DNA from: Lysobacter arenosi
Lineage (GTDB): Bacteria > Pseudomonadota > Gammaproteobacteria > Xanthomonadales > Xanthomonadaceae
DNA: 64,000 nt
Reading direction: 5' to 3'
NCBI RefSeq assembly: GCF_016613475.2
Contig: NZ_CP071517.1
Span: 1-64,000, forward strand
Part shown: in pieces, positions 17,784 to 24,961 of the stretch
How the letters are laid out: each line of letters starts with the position of its first letter
Position numbering within the stretch: position 1 is the first letter of the stretch
Notes under the pieces: generated by a model
Told to the model about the DNA's origin: nothing
The model's database searches: none
The model's input: only the letters and a program-made list of their open reading frames with translations
Translations under genes and position numbers: made by a program

Positions 17784-17790
17784 CACAATA
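17784..17790. promoter_or_regulatory. Shared bidirectional -10 element (glycerate-kinase-like gene / pdxH)
   Basis: The sequence CACAATA supplies CACAAT on the plus strand, six bases before the pdxH ATG (17796), and TATTGT on the minus strand, six bases before the kinase ATG (17778). The two start codons are 18 bases apart. Both transcripts are predicted to begin at their start codons. Confidence 0.5.
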
Positions 17791-17795
17791 GCGCA

Positions 17796-18398
17796 ATGGA
17801 TACCCCCGCCCTGCTCAACGACGCCCTCGCCACCTTCTCGCAACTGTTCGCCGAGGCCGGCCAGGCCGGCGAACCCGATCCGACCGCGATGTACCTGGCC
17901 ACCGCCGGCCTGGACGCGCGGCCGTCGGTGCGCACCGTGCTGCTGAAGGCGCACGACGCGCGCGGATTCGTCTTCTACACCCACCTTGACGGACGCAAGG
18001 GTCGCGAGTTGCAGGCCAACCCGCACGCCGCGCTGCTGTTCCACTGGCCGCGCGTCCGCGAGGGCGTGCAGGTGCGCATCGAAGGCCCGGTCGAAATCGT
18101 CAATGACGACGAAGCCGATTCCTACTTCGCGCTGCGCCCGCGTGGCAGCCAGCTCGGGGCGTGGGCATCGAAGCAGTCGGAGACGCTGGATTCGCGCGAG
18201 ACCTTTGAGGCCCGGCTGGCCGAGGCCGAGAAGCGCTTCGATGGCCGCGACGTGCCGCGGCCGCCGCGCTGGACCGGATTGCGCGTGCGCCCGTCACTGA
18301 TCGAGTTCTGGTACGGCGCCAACTTCCGCTTGCACGAGCGGCAGAGCTACGAGCTCGACCGCGCCGGCGAGTGGCACCAGCGGATGCTGTATCCGTGA
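17796..18398 (+). CDS. pdxH: Pyridoxamine/pyridoxine 5'-phosphate oxidase
   Basis: FMN enzyme that makes pyridoxal 5'-phosphate from pyridoxamine or pyridoxine phosphate. 200 residues. Motifs: [20 protein letters not shown] (FMN phosphate site), SRKG-like [38 protein letters not shown] and the C-terminal LHERQSYEL...WHQRMLYP. The ATG at 17796 has no Shine-Dalgarno sequence but a correctly placed -10 element, so it is probably read from a leaderless message. The stop codon overlaps the GTG of the next gene by 4 bases. Confidence 0.97.
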   Translation: MDTPALLNDALATFSQLFAEAGQAGEPDPTAMYLATAGLDARPSVRTVLLKAHDARGFVFYTHLDGRKGRELQANPHAALLFHWPRVREGVQVRIEGPVEIVNDDEADSYFALRPRGSQLGAWASKQSETLDSRETFEARLAEAEKRFDGRDVPRPPRWTGLRVRPSLIEFWYGANFRLHERQSYELDRAGEWHQRMLYP

Positions 18399-19213
18399 GG
18401 TCCGGATCCGTAAGGGCAGCAGGACCGCAACGCATCGTCTGCCTCACCGAGGAACCGACCGAGATCCTGTACGCCCTTGGCGAGCAGGACCGCATCGTCG
18501 GCATCAGCGGCTTCACCGTGCGCCCGTCGATCGCGCGCAAGGAGAAGCCCAAGGTCAGCGCCTTCACCAGCGCCAAGATCGGCGAGATCCTCAAGCTGGA
18601 GCCGGACTTCGTCATCGGCTTTTCCGACATCCAGGCCGAGATTGCCGGTGAGCTGATCCGTCGCGGCGTCGAGGTGTGGATCAGCAACCACCGCAGCGTC
18701 GAAGGCATCGTCGATTACGTGCGCAGGCTCGGCGCGCTGGTAGGCGTGGCCGACCGTGCCAATGCCTACGCCGACGAGTTGCAGCGCGGATTGGATGCGA
18801 TCGCCGCGGAAGCAGCGAAGTTGCCGCGGCGGCCGAAGGTGTACTTCGAGGAATGGGACGAGCCACCGATCACCGGCATCCGCTGGGTCGCCGAGCTGGT
18901 ACGCATTGCCGGTGGTGACGACATCTTTCCCGAGCGTGCGGCCGAGTCGTTGGCCAAGCAGCGGATCCTGGAAGATGCGGGTGAGGTGGTGCGTCGCGCG
19001 CCGGACATCATCCTGGGCTCGTGGTGCGGCAAGAAGTTCCGTCCGGAGAAGGTGGCCTCGCGGCCAGGCTGGGATGCAATCCCGGCGGTGCGCGACGGCG
19101 AGCTGCACGAGATCAAGTCGCCGATCATCCTGCAGCCCGGGCCGGCGGCGTTGACCGACGGCGTGCGCGAGATTGCCGCGATCATCAAGGCGTGGTCGCT
19201 GCGAGCAGCTTGA
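18395..19213 (+). CDS. Helical-backbone substrate-binding protein, cobalamin-binding-like (BtuF-like)
   Basis: A 272-residue protein of the type III periplasmic-binding-protein fold. [26 protein letters not shown] resembles the first domain of BtuF/FhuD-like proteins, followed by the long spacer helix region [18 protein letters not shown] and the second domain [22 protein letters not shown]. Family members bind cobalamin or iron chelates for ABC import. No signal peptide is seen; the protein begins at a GTG overlapping the pdxH stop (GTGA). A cytosolic or non-transport role is therefore possible. No permease or ATPase gene is adjacent. Confidence 0.8.
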   Translation: MRSGSVRAAGPQRIVCLTEEPTEILYALGEQDRIVGISGFTVRPSIARKEKPKVSAFTSAKIGEILKLEPDFVIGFSDIQAEIAGELIRRGVEVWISNHRSVEGIVDYVRRLGALVGVADRANAYADELQRGLDAIAAEAAKLPRRPKVYFEEWDEPPITGIRWVAELVRIAGGDDIFPERAAESLAKQRILEDAGEVVRRAPDIILGSWCGKKFRPEKVASRPGWDAIPAVRDGELHEIKSPIILQPGPAALTDGVREIAAIIKAWSLRAA

Positions 19214-19225
19214 CCGCAATGTCAC

Positions 19226-19253
19226 CGTCATCCCGGCGAACGCCGGGATCCAT
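19226..19253. repeat. REP-like intergenic palindrome
   Basis: Arms TCCCGGCG and CGCCGGGA around two bases, within GTCA...TCCA flanks. A near-identical element is at 59045-59070 and a related one at 46471-46491. All three are intergenic, as expected for a dispersed repeat family. Confidence 0.7.
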
Positions 19254-19282
19254 TTCGACTTTGCCGTTGCCCGTAGCGGCCC

Positions 19283-19756
19283 TCAGCGCGGATAGAAATC
19301 CCGCGTGAACTGCATCGTCGACGTCGCCCCGTTCTCGCGCACGACCGTCACGTCGAAACGCAGCGTGTCCGGCGGCGTTGCCTCGGCGGTGCCGATGTAG
19401 TCGAGCAGGTCGCCGCTGCGCAGTTCGCGCATCTCGATGGTCTGGCGGCGGCCGCGCAGGTCGGTGGCGGTGGCGGTGATGCGCGCCGGCAGCGCGACTT
19501 CCTGCGCCTCCGGACCCTGGCGCACCGCGACCAGCAGCATCACCGTATTGTCGGCGCGGCTGATGCCGTACTGGCTGGCCACCGTCGGCGACAACGCCGA
19601 GGTCTGCATGGCGTTGGCGCGGACGCTGACGTCGCCGACGCGACTGACCGCTTCACCCTGGCTGGCAGGAGCAGCAGGCGCGGCCGCAGGCGGTGTGCCG
19701 CCGCTGCAAGCGGTCAGGCCGATAGCCAGCAACACGGTGAGGGGGGCGATGCGCAT
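19283..19756 (-). CDS. DUF4426 lipoprotein
   Basis: A 157-residue protein with a lipoprotein signal (PLTVLLAIGLTACSGG, lipobox LTAC) and an Ala/Pro-rich linker, then a DUF4426-like domain (VRANAMQTSALSPTVASQYG, ending FDVTVVRENGATSTM...RDFYPR). DUF4426 proteins are of unknown function and often sit next to proC/yggS in gammaproteobacteria. GAGGAG precedes the ATG at 19756. It is 46 bases downstream of proC on the same strand and likely co-transcribed. Confidence 0.88.
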   Translation of the reverse strand: MRIAPLTVLLAIGLTACSGGTPPAAAPAAPASQGEAVSRVGDVSVRANAMQTSALSPTVASQYGISRADNTVMLLVAVRQGPEAQEVALPARITATATDLRGRRQTIEMRELRSGDLLDYIGTAEATPPDTLRFDVTVVRENGATSTMQFTRDFYPR

Positions 19757-19802
19757 GCGAGGTCTCCTCGGCAAGTATCCGGATGAAAGCCAGGGTTGGT
19801 TG

Positions 19803-20648
19803 CTAGTGGTTGGCTGCCGACAACTGCCGGCCGCGCTCGGTGGCGGCGGCAATGGCGCGTGCGACCAGTTCGCGGAAGCCACCGGCTTCGAAGGTTTCGA
19901 TCGCGGCCTGGGTGGTGCCACCGGGCGATGTCACCCGGGCGCGCAACACATCGGCCGGCTCGTCGAGCCGCGTCAGCATCGTCGCCGCGCCCAACAGTGT
20001 CTGCTGGACCAAAGCCCGCGCTGCCTCCGGCGCCAGCCCCTGGGCAACGCCGGCGGCCTGCATCGCTTCGGCGAGCAGGAACACATAGGCCGGGCCGCTG
20101 CCGGACACGGCAGTGACCGCGTCCATGCGGCTTTCATCGTCGATCCAGACCGTCGGCCCGACCGCGTCGAGCAGGCCGGCGGCGTGGTCGCGCTGGTGGC
20201 CATCGGTGCTGTCGTTGGCGAACAGGCCGGTGATGCCGACGCCGAGCAGGGCGGGGGTGTTGGGCATGGCCCGGACCACTGCCAGGCCGCCACCGAGCCA
20301 GCCATCGAGCTGGTCGGCGGTGATACCGGCGGCGATCGAGATCACCAGTGGCCGCTGTGCCTGTGCGATTCCGGCAAGTTCGGCGCAGACGCTGGCCATC
20401 ACCTGCGGCTTGACCGCCAGCACCCACACGTCCGCTCCCGTCGCGGCCGCGGTCGCGTTGTCGAAACCGCGGACGTGGAAGTCGCGCTCCAGGGCATCGC
20501 GCAGGGCCTGGGCCGGTTCGGCCACGTGCACGCCGTCGGCCGACTGGCCTCGCGAGATCAGGCCGCCGATCAGGCTGCGCGCCATGTTGCCGCCGCCAAT
20601 GAAGGCAATGGCGCCGGTGGGGGACGAGGGGGATGGGGTCTGGGACAT
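19803..20648 (-). CDS. proC: Pyrroline-5-carboxylate reductase
   Basis: Final step of proline synthesis, reducing pyrroline-5-carboxylate with NAD(P)H. 281 residues. Rossmann motif IAFIGGGNMARSLIGGL near residue 14, VLAVKPQVM, VVRAMPNTPALLG, and the C-terminal signature VTAVSGSGPAYVF...TSPGGTTQAAI. The ATG at 20648 gives a short N-terminal tail before the fold; the frame remains open for 45 codons upstream, but that part has no family character. Middle gene of yggS-proC-DUF4426. Confidence 0.97.
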   Translation of the reverse strand: MSQTPSPSSPTGAIAFIGGGNMARSLIGGLISRGQSADGVHVAEPAQALRDALERDFHVRGFDNATAAATGADVWVLAVKPQVMASVCAELAGIAQAQRPLVISIAAGITADQLDGWLGGGLAVVRAMPNTPALLGVGITGLFANDSTDGHQRDHAAGLLDAVGPTVWIDDESRMDAVTAVSGSGPAYVFLLAEAMQAAGVAQGLAPEAARALVQQTLLGAATMLTRLDEPADVLRARVTSPGGTTQAAIETFEAGGFRELVARAIAAATERGRQLSAANH

Positions 20649-20703
20649 GTATAGAGAAGGGATCGACTGACGGGCAGGGCCGGTCATCGAGGATAGCAAG
20701 GCC

Positions 20704-21384
20704 TCAGGCTGGCCTCGGCCGCGCGCCGAACAGCGCGGTGCCGATGCGCACCATCGTCGCCCCTTCGGCAATGGCGATGGCATGGTCGTCGCTCATGCCC
20801 ATCGACAGCGTGTCCACCTGCGGATGGGTCGCGCGCAGGGCGTCGAACAACTCGCGGGTGCGCCGGAACGCGCCGCGCCGCTGCTCGGGGTCGGGATGGG
20901 GCGTGGGGATCACCATCAACCCGCGCAGGCGCAGGCGCGGCTGGGCGGCGATGGCGTCGGCCAGGGCGGGGACGTCGCCCGGCTCGCACCCATGCTTGCT
21001 GGCTTCGTCGTCGATGTTGACCTGAATCAGCACGTTCAACGGCGGCCGGTCGGCTGCCCGGTGCTGGGCCAGGGCGGTCACCAGCTTGATCCGGTCCACG
21101 GTCTGCACCCAGTCGAACAGGGTGGCCGCCTCCCTGGCCTTGTTGGACTGCAAATGGCCAATCAAGTGCCATTCCAGGCCCAGGCCGGCCAGAGCGGGCT
21201 GCTTGGCCGCGGTCTCCTGCACGTAGTTCTCGCCGAAGGCGCGCTGGCCGGCGGCCGCCAATTCCGCGACGGCCGTCGCATCCTGGGTCTTGCTGACGGC
21301 AAGCAGCCGCGGCACTGGCCGTCCAGCCGCCGCCGCCGCGTTCTCAAGCTTGAGTTGCATGTCCTGCAGGGCGCTGGCGCGCAC
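20704..21384 (-). CDS. yggS: YggS family PLP homeostasis protein
   Basis: A 226-residue PLP-binding protein with the alanine-racemase-like barrel. The PLP lysine is in LLAVSKTQ, followed by FGENYVQE, WHLIGHLQSNK, MGMSDDHAIAIAEGATMVRIGTALFG. YggS/PROSC proteins bind PLP and keep its free pool and amino acid metabolism balanced; no enzyme activity is known. The GTG at 21384 is taken as start; an ATG at 21360 is possible. It is upstream of proC, a common pairing, and divergent from pilT. Confidence 0.95.
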   Translation of the reverse strand: MRASALQDMQLKLENAAAAAGRPVPRLLAVSKTQDATAVAELAAAGQRAFGENYVQETAAKQPALAGLGLEWHLIGHLQSNKAREAATLFDWVQTVDRIKLVTALAQHRAADRPPLNVLIQVNIDDEASKHGCEPGDVPALADAIAAQPRLRLRGLMVIPTPHPDPEQRRGAFRRTRELFDALRATHPQVDTLSMGMSDDHAIAIAEGATMVRIGTALFGARPRPA

Positions 21385-21432
21385 GTCTCAATTCCTGTCT
21401 AAAGTGCTGGAAAGATGGCGAGGTTAGGGGGC

Positions 21433-21438
21433 TATACT
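21433..21438 (+). promoter_or_regulatory. Candidate -10 element of pilT
   Basis: TATACT in the 159-base gap between yggS and pilT, predicting a leader of about 100 bases. No good -35 hexamer is seen at normal spacing. Confidence 0.4.
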
Positions 21439-21543
21439 GCGGCGCAGGGGTAGTTTGGATCCACTTCGGGGCACTTCAAGGCCTCGTGTTCAAAGTACTG
21501 ATCTTCAAGTCTGTTTTTCCAGTGGCAGTGCAGGGGAGCACGC

Positions 21544-22581
21544 ATGGATATCGCCGAACTTCTGGCGTTTTCGGTAAAGAACAAAGCATCCGACCTGCAC
21601 CTGTCTGCGGGCTTGCCTCCGATGATCCGGGTCGACGGCGACGTCCGCCGCATCAACATCCCGGCCCTGGACCACAAGCAGGTGCACGCGCTCGTCTACG
21701 ACATCATGTCGGACAAGCAGCGTCGCGACTTCGAAGAGTTCCTCGAGGTCGACTTCTCCTTCGAGATTCCCGGCCTGGCGCGTTTCCGCGTCAACGCCTT
21801 CAACCAGAACCGCGGCGCCGGTGCGGTGTTCCGTACCATTCCCTCGGAAGTGCTGAGCCTGGACGACCTGGGTTGCCCACCGATCTTCCGCGAGCTCATC
21901 GACCAGCCGCAGGGCCTGATCCTGGTGACCGGCCCGACCGGTTCGGGCAAGTCGACCACGCTGGCGGCGATGATCGACCACATCAACAAGAACGAATACG
22001 GCCACATCCTCTCCGTCGAGGACCCGATCGAATTCGTCCACACCTCGCAGAAGTGCCTGATCAACCAGCGCGAGGTGCACCGCGACACGCACGGCTTCAA
22101 CGAGGCGCTGCGCTCGGCCCTTCGTGAAGACCCCGACTACATCCTGGTCGGCGAGTTGCGCGACCTGGAAACCATCCGCCTGGCGCTGACCGCCGCGGAA
22201 ACCGGCCACCTCGTGTTCGGCACCTTGCACACCTCCTCGGCGGCCAAGACCGTCGACCGAATCATCGACGTGTTCCCCGCCGGCGAAAAGCCGATGGTGC
22301 GCTCGATGCTGTCGGAGTCGCTGCGCGCGGTGATCTCGCAGGCGCTGCTGAAGAAGGTCGGCGGCGGTCGTACCGCGGCCTGGGAAATCATGGTCGGCAT
22401 CCCGGCGATCCGTAACCTGATCCGCGAGGACAAGGTCGCGCAGATGTACTCGTCGATCCAGACCGGCCAGCAGTACGGAATGATGACGCTCGACCAGCAC
22501 CTCCAGGACCTGGTCAAGCGCGGCCTGATCCTGCGTCCGCAGGCGCGCGAGTACGCCAAGGACAAGCGTCTTTTCGAATGA
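21544..22581 (+). CDS. pilT: Type IV pilus retraction ATPase PilT
   Basis: Hexameric cytoplasmic ATPase that powers pilus retraction and twitching motility. 345 residues. Walker A GPTGSGKSTTLAAMIDHIN near residue 135, Asp-box SVEDPIEFVH, Walker B ILVGELRDLETI, His-box AAETGHLVFGTLHTSSA, and the PilT C-terminal AIRNLIREDK motif needed for retraction. GGGGAG precedes the ATG. Followed by pilU after 100 bases holding a hairpin repeat, as in other gammaproteobacteria. Confidence 0.98.
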   Translation: MDIAELLAFSVKNKASDLHLSAGLPPMIRVDGDVRRINIPALDHKQVHALVYDIMSDKQRRDFEEFLEVDFSFEIPGLARFRVNAFNQNRGAGAVFRTIPSEVLSLDDLGCPPIFRELIDQPQGLILVTGPTGSGKSTTLAAMIDHINKNEYGHILSVEDPIEFVHTSQKCLINQREVHRDTHGFNEALRSALREDPDYILVGELRDLETIRLALTAAETGHLVFGTLHTSSAAKTVDRIIDVFPAGEKPMVRSMLSESLRAVISQALLKKVGGGRTAAWEIMVGIPAIRNLIREDKVAQMYSSIQTGQQYGMMTLDQHLQDLVKRGLILRPQAREYAKDKRLFE

Positions 22582-22591
22582 TCCGACACCG

Positions 22592-22615
22592 GCCTCTCCC
22601 GGCAGCGGGAGAGGC
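22592..22615. repeat. Hairpin repeat between pilT and pilU
   Basis: Arms GCCTCTCCC and GGGAGAGGC with a 6-base loop. It shares the CTCTCCC/GGGAGAG core with the element at 24180-24204. It may protect the pilT 3' end or lower read-through into pilU. Confidence 0.6.
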
Positions 22616-22681
22616 GGTGAAAGCAGTTTCGTCAGTCACACGCCGCACCGGCTGGGGAGCCTGGCGGCACTGGAGTAACGC

Positions 22682-23827
22682 ATGAGCAGCACTACCGGCG
22701 GCAGCATCGATTTCACCTCGTTCCTCAAGCTGATGGCGCACCAGAAGGCGTCGGACCTGTTCATCACCGCCGGCATGCCGCCGTCGATGAAGGTCCACGG
22801 CAAGATCTCGCCGATCACCCAGAACCCGCTGACGCCCCAGCAGAGCCGCGACCTCGTCCTCAACGTGATGACGCCGCAGCAGCGCGAGGAGTTCGAAAAG
22901 ACCCACGAGTGCAACTTCGCCATCGGCGTGGCCGGCGTCGGTCGATTCCGCGTCAGCTGCTTCTACCAGCGCAACCAGGTCGGCATGGTGCTGCGCCGGA
23001 TCGAGACCAAGATCCCGACGGTCGAAGAACTCAACCTGCCGCCGGTGATCAAGACGCTGGCGATGACCAAGCGCGGCATCATCATCTTCGTCGGTGCGAC
23101 CGGTACCGGTAAGTCGACCTCGCTGGCGGCCATGATCGGCTACCGCAACCTCAACTCGACCGGCCACATCATCACCATCGAGGACCCGATCGAGTTCGTG
23201 CACAAGCACGAGGGCTGCATCATCACGCAGCGCGAGGTCGGCATCGATACCGACAGCTGGGACGCGGCGCTGAAGAACACGCTGCGCCAGGCGCCGGACG
23301 TGATCATGATCGGCGAGGTGCGTACCCGCGAGGGCATGGACCACGCGATCGCCTTCGCCGAAACCGGCCACCTGGTGCTGTGCACGCTGCACGCCAACAA
23401 CGCCAACCAGGCGATGGACCGCATCATCAACTTCTTCCCGGAAGACCGCCGCCAGCAGCTGCTGATGGACCTTTCGCTGAACCTCAAGGGCGTGGTCGCG
23501 CAACAGCTGATCCCGACCCCGGACGGCAAGGGCCGGCGCGTGGCGATGGAAATCCTGCTCGGCACGCCGCTGGTGCAGGACTACATCCGCGATGGCGAGA
23601 TCCACAAGATCAAGGAAGTGATGAAGGAGTCCGTGCAGCTGGGCATGAAGACCTTCGACCAGAGCCTGTTCGAGCTGTACCAGGCCGGCGAGATCAGCTA
23701 CGAGGACGCGCTACGTTACGCCGACTCGCAGAACGAGGTGCGCCTGCGCATCAAGCTGGCCCAGGGCGGCGACGCCAAGACGCTGGCGGCGGGCATGGAC
23801 GGCATCGAGGTCGCGGAGATCCGCTGA
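22682..23827 (+). CDS. pilU: PilT/PilU family twitching ATPase
   Basis: A 381-residue paralogue of PilT that helps retraction under load. Walker A VGATGTGKSTSLAAMI near residue 140, TIEDPIEFVHKHEGC, Walker B VIMIGEVRTREGMD, His-box FAETGHLVLCTLHANNA. It carries the longer PilU-type C-terminus (ENEVRLRIK-like, NEVRLRIKLAQGGDAKTL). GGAG stands before the ATG. An intrinsic terminator follows 26 bases after the stop, so pilT-pilU ends here. Confidence 0.97.
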   Translation: MSSTTGGSIDFTSFLKLMAHQKASDLFITAGMPPSMKVHGKISPITQNPLTPQQSRDLVLNVMTPQQREEFEKTHECNFAIGVAGVGRFRVSCFYQRNQVGMVLRRIETKIPTVEELNLPPVIKTLAMTKRGIIIFVGATGTGKSTSLAAMIGYRNLNSTGHIITIEDPIEFVHKHEGCIITQREVGIDTDSWDAALKNTLRQAPDVIMIGEVRTREGMDHAIAFAETGHLVLCTLHANNANQAMDRIINFFPEDRRQQLLMDLSLNLKGVVAQQLIPTPDGKGRRVAMEILLGTPLVQDYIRDGEIHKIKEVMKESVQLGMKTFDQSLFELYQAGEISYEDALRYADSQNEVRLRIKLAQGGDAKTLAAGMDGIEVAEIR

Positions 23828-23853
23828 GCTCGGTTGTCGGTGTTGCATGAAAG

Positions 23854-23880
23854 AGCCGGGCATTGCCCGGCTTTTTGTTT
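23854..23880 (+). terminator. Intrinsic terminator of pilT-pilU
   Basis: Stem AGCCGGGC / GCCCGGCT (8 pairs) with loop ATT, followed by TTTTTGTTT. A textbook Rho-independent terminator just downstream of pilU. Confidence 0.95.
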
Positions 23881-23887
23881 GTGTGGT

Positions 23888-23912
23888 GGGTGGGTGGGTG
23901 GAGGAGGTGGGG
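23888..23912 (+). other. G-rich run with quadruplex potential
   Basis: Three GGG tracts separated by single T bases, then GG/A steps and a GGGG at 23909-23912. The pattern permits a parallel G-quadruplex on the plus strand. It starts 8 bases after the pilU terminator T-run. Confidence 0.5.
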
Positions 23913-23968
23913 TGTATTCCGCGAACCTCCGCTTCGCTCCGTTTACTGTTCGCGAAATACACCCCACC
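23906..23968. repeat. Long imperfect hairpin downstream of pilU
   Basis: Arms of 21 bases (23906-23926 and 23948-23968), matching except at one position, around a 21-base loop. The left arm contains GGGGTGTATT and CGCGAAC; the right arm is its complement. No open reading frame explains it. Probably a dispersed intergenic palindrome. Confidence 0.7.
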
Positions 23969-24179
23969 CCCCTCCTTCCGGAAGCAGCCGTCGTTTCATT
24001 GACTTCAACTGTTGGCGAGAGCGCAGTGCCCGCGTGATGCAGCTGCGACGGTCGGACTCGCGCTGTGCCGGCCCTGGACGGTGTCCGTGCCCTCGCTCAT
24101 TCGCACGTCTGCTCGGTGATCTGGGTCCCGGACGCCCGCGAAAGGAAGTGGTCGTTCCAAACCCGCTCGCGCTGCTGAG

Positions 24180-24204
24180 CCCCTCTCCCATTTCGGGAGA
24201 GGGG
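24180..24204. repeat. CCCCTCTCCC hairpin repeat
   Basis: Perfect 10-base arms CCCCTCTCCC / GGGAGAGGGG with loop ATTTC, followed by TTGGGGAGAGGG, which repeats the arm. This type of intergenic repeat is common in high-GC proteobacteria, and the core recurs between pilT and pilU. Confidence 0.65.
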
Positions 24205-24246
24205 TTGGGGAGAGGGCAGCCGAAGACCGGGCAATGAAATGCCGAA

Positions 24247-24361
24247 GCGTCGTCTGTCGGGTCGGGGATTGCGCAGCAGCGGGACATGGATGTCCCGCGC
24301 CCCGCATCAGACAGGATGTCTGACTAAGGGGCGGAGCAATCCCCGGCCCGACGGATGACGC
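24247..24361. repeat. Nested multi-hairpin element, 115 bases
   Basis: Outer arms of 26 bases (24247-24272 and 24336-24361) pair with three mismatches that would be G-U pairs in one RNA strand. Inside are a perfect 8-pair hairpin with TGGA loop (24279-24298) and a perfect 7-pair hairpin with GGA loop (24307-24323). A 6-pair stem, CGCCCC (24298-24303) with GGGGCG (24328-24333), encloses the second hairpin. The whole folds like a branched RNA or a cruciform. It lies between the 3' ends of pilU and tag. It may be a palindromic mobile repeat or a structured RNA. Confidence 0.65.
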
Positions 24362-24391
24362 CCCTCGGAAGGCTCACACTAGGTGGAGCAG

Positions 24392-24958
24392 TCAGAGCTT
24401 GCGCCGCCACGGCGGGTCCAGCGGCGGCTTCAGCTTGAGGATCCGCGCCTGCACCGGGCAACTGTCGCGGTGCGCGCCCGGCAGATAGCCCAGGCTCATC
24501 AGGAACTCGCCGGTGATCTCGCCGCCGGTGAAGCGGAATGTCTTCTTGAACAGCTTCACCCAGTCGGCCTTGTCGCGACGCTTGCCGTCCACCAGCATGT
24601 TCGCGTCGAGCCACTGCGCGAAGCTGCCATGCGACGCGCGCAGCCCGTGGATGACCTGGGCGTTGTGGATCGCCGCGTCGACCTTGAGGCGGTTGCGGAT
24701 GATCCCGGCGTCCTCGAGCAGGCGCGCGCGATCGGCCTCGCCGTAGGCGGCGACCTTGTCGATGTCGAAGCCGTCATAGGCGCTGTGGAAGCCCTCGCGC
24801 TTGCGCAGCATCGTCTCCCAGCTCAGCCCGGCCTGGTTGATCTCCAGCACCAGCCGCTCGTACAACACCGCGTCGTCGCGTTGCGGGAAGCCGTACTCGC
24901 GGTCGTGGTATGGGCCGTGCAGCGGGTGGCCGGGCGCGTAGTCGCAGTAACCGGACAT
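24392..24958 (-). CDS. tag: DNA-3-methyladenine glycosylase I
   Basis: Removes 3-methyladenine from alkylated DNA. 188 residues. Family features: N-terminal [23 protein letters not shown] (a zinc-ligand Cys and His in the Tag family; Cys5 and His17 here), [20 protein letters not shown] segment, and [15 protein letters not shown] near the C-terminus with the other His and Cys. The gene follows the M49-type peptidase by 3 bases on the same strand and is probably co-transcribed with it. No SOS or Ada operator is evident. Confidence 0.96.
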   Translation of the reverse strand: MSGYCDYAPGHPLHGPYHDREYGFPQRDDAVLYERLVLEINQAGLSWETMLRKREGFHSAYDGFDIDKVAAYGEADRARLLEDAGIIRNRLKVDAAIHNAQVIHGLRASHGSFAQWLDANMLVDGKRRDKADWVKLFKKTFRFTGGEITGEFLMSLGYLPGAHRDSCPVQARILKLKPPLDPPWRRKL

Positions 24959-24961
24959 CGC

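Noticed and set aside
17779..17796. TTG start adding six residues to the glycerate-kinase-like protein
   Set aside because: It would extend to the pdxH start codon, lacks a ribosome site and adds no conserved residues; the ATG at 17778 fits the -10 spacing.
21416..21432. A possible sigma-54 promoter upstream of pilT
   Set aside because: A GG dinucleotide is present, but the GC element is not at the required 10-base distance and no TTGC follows.
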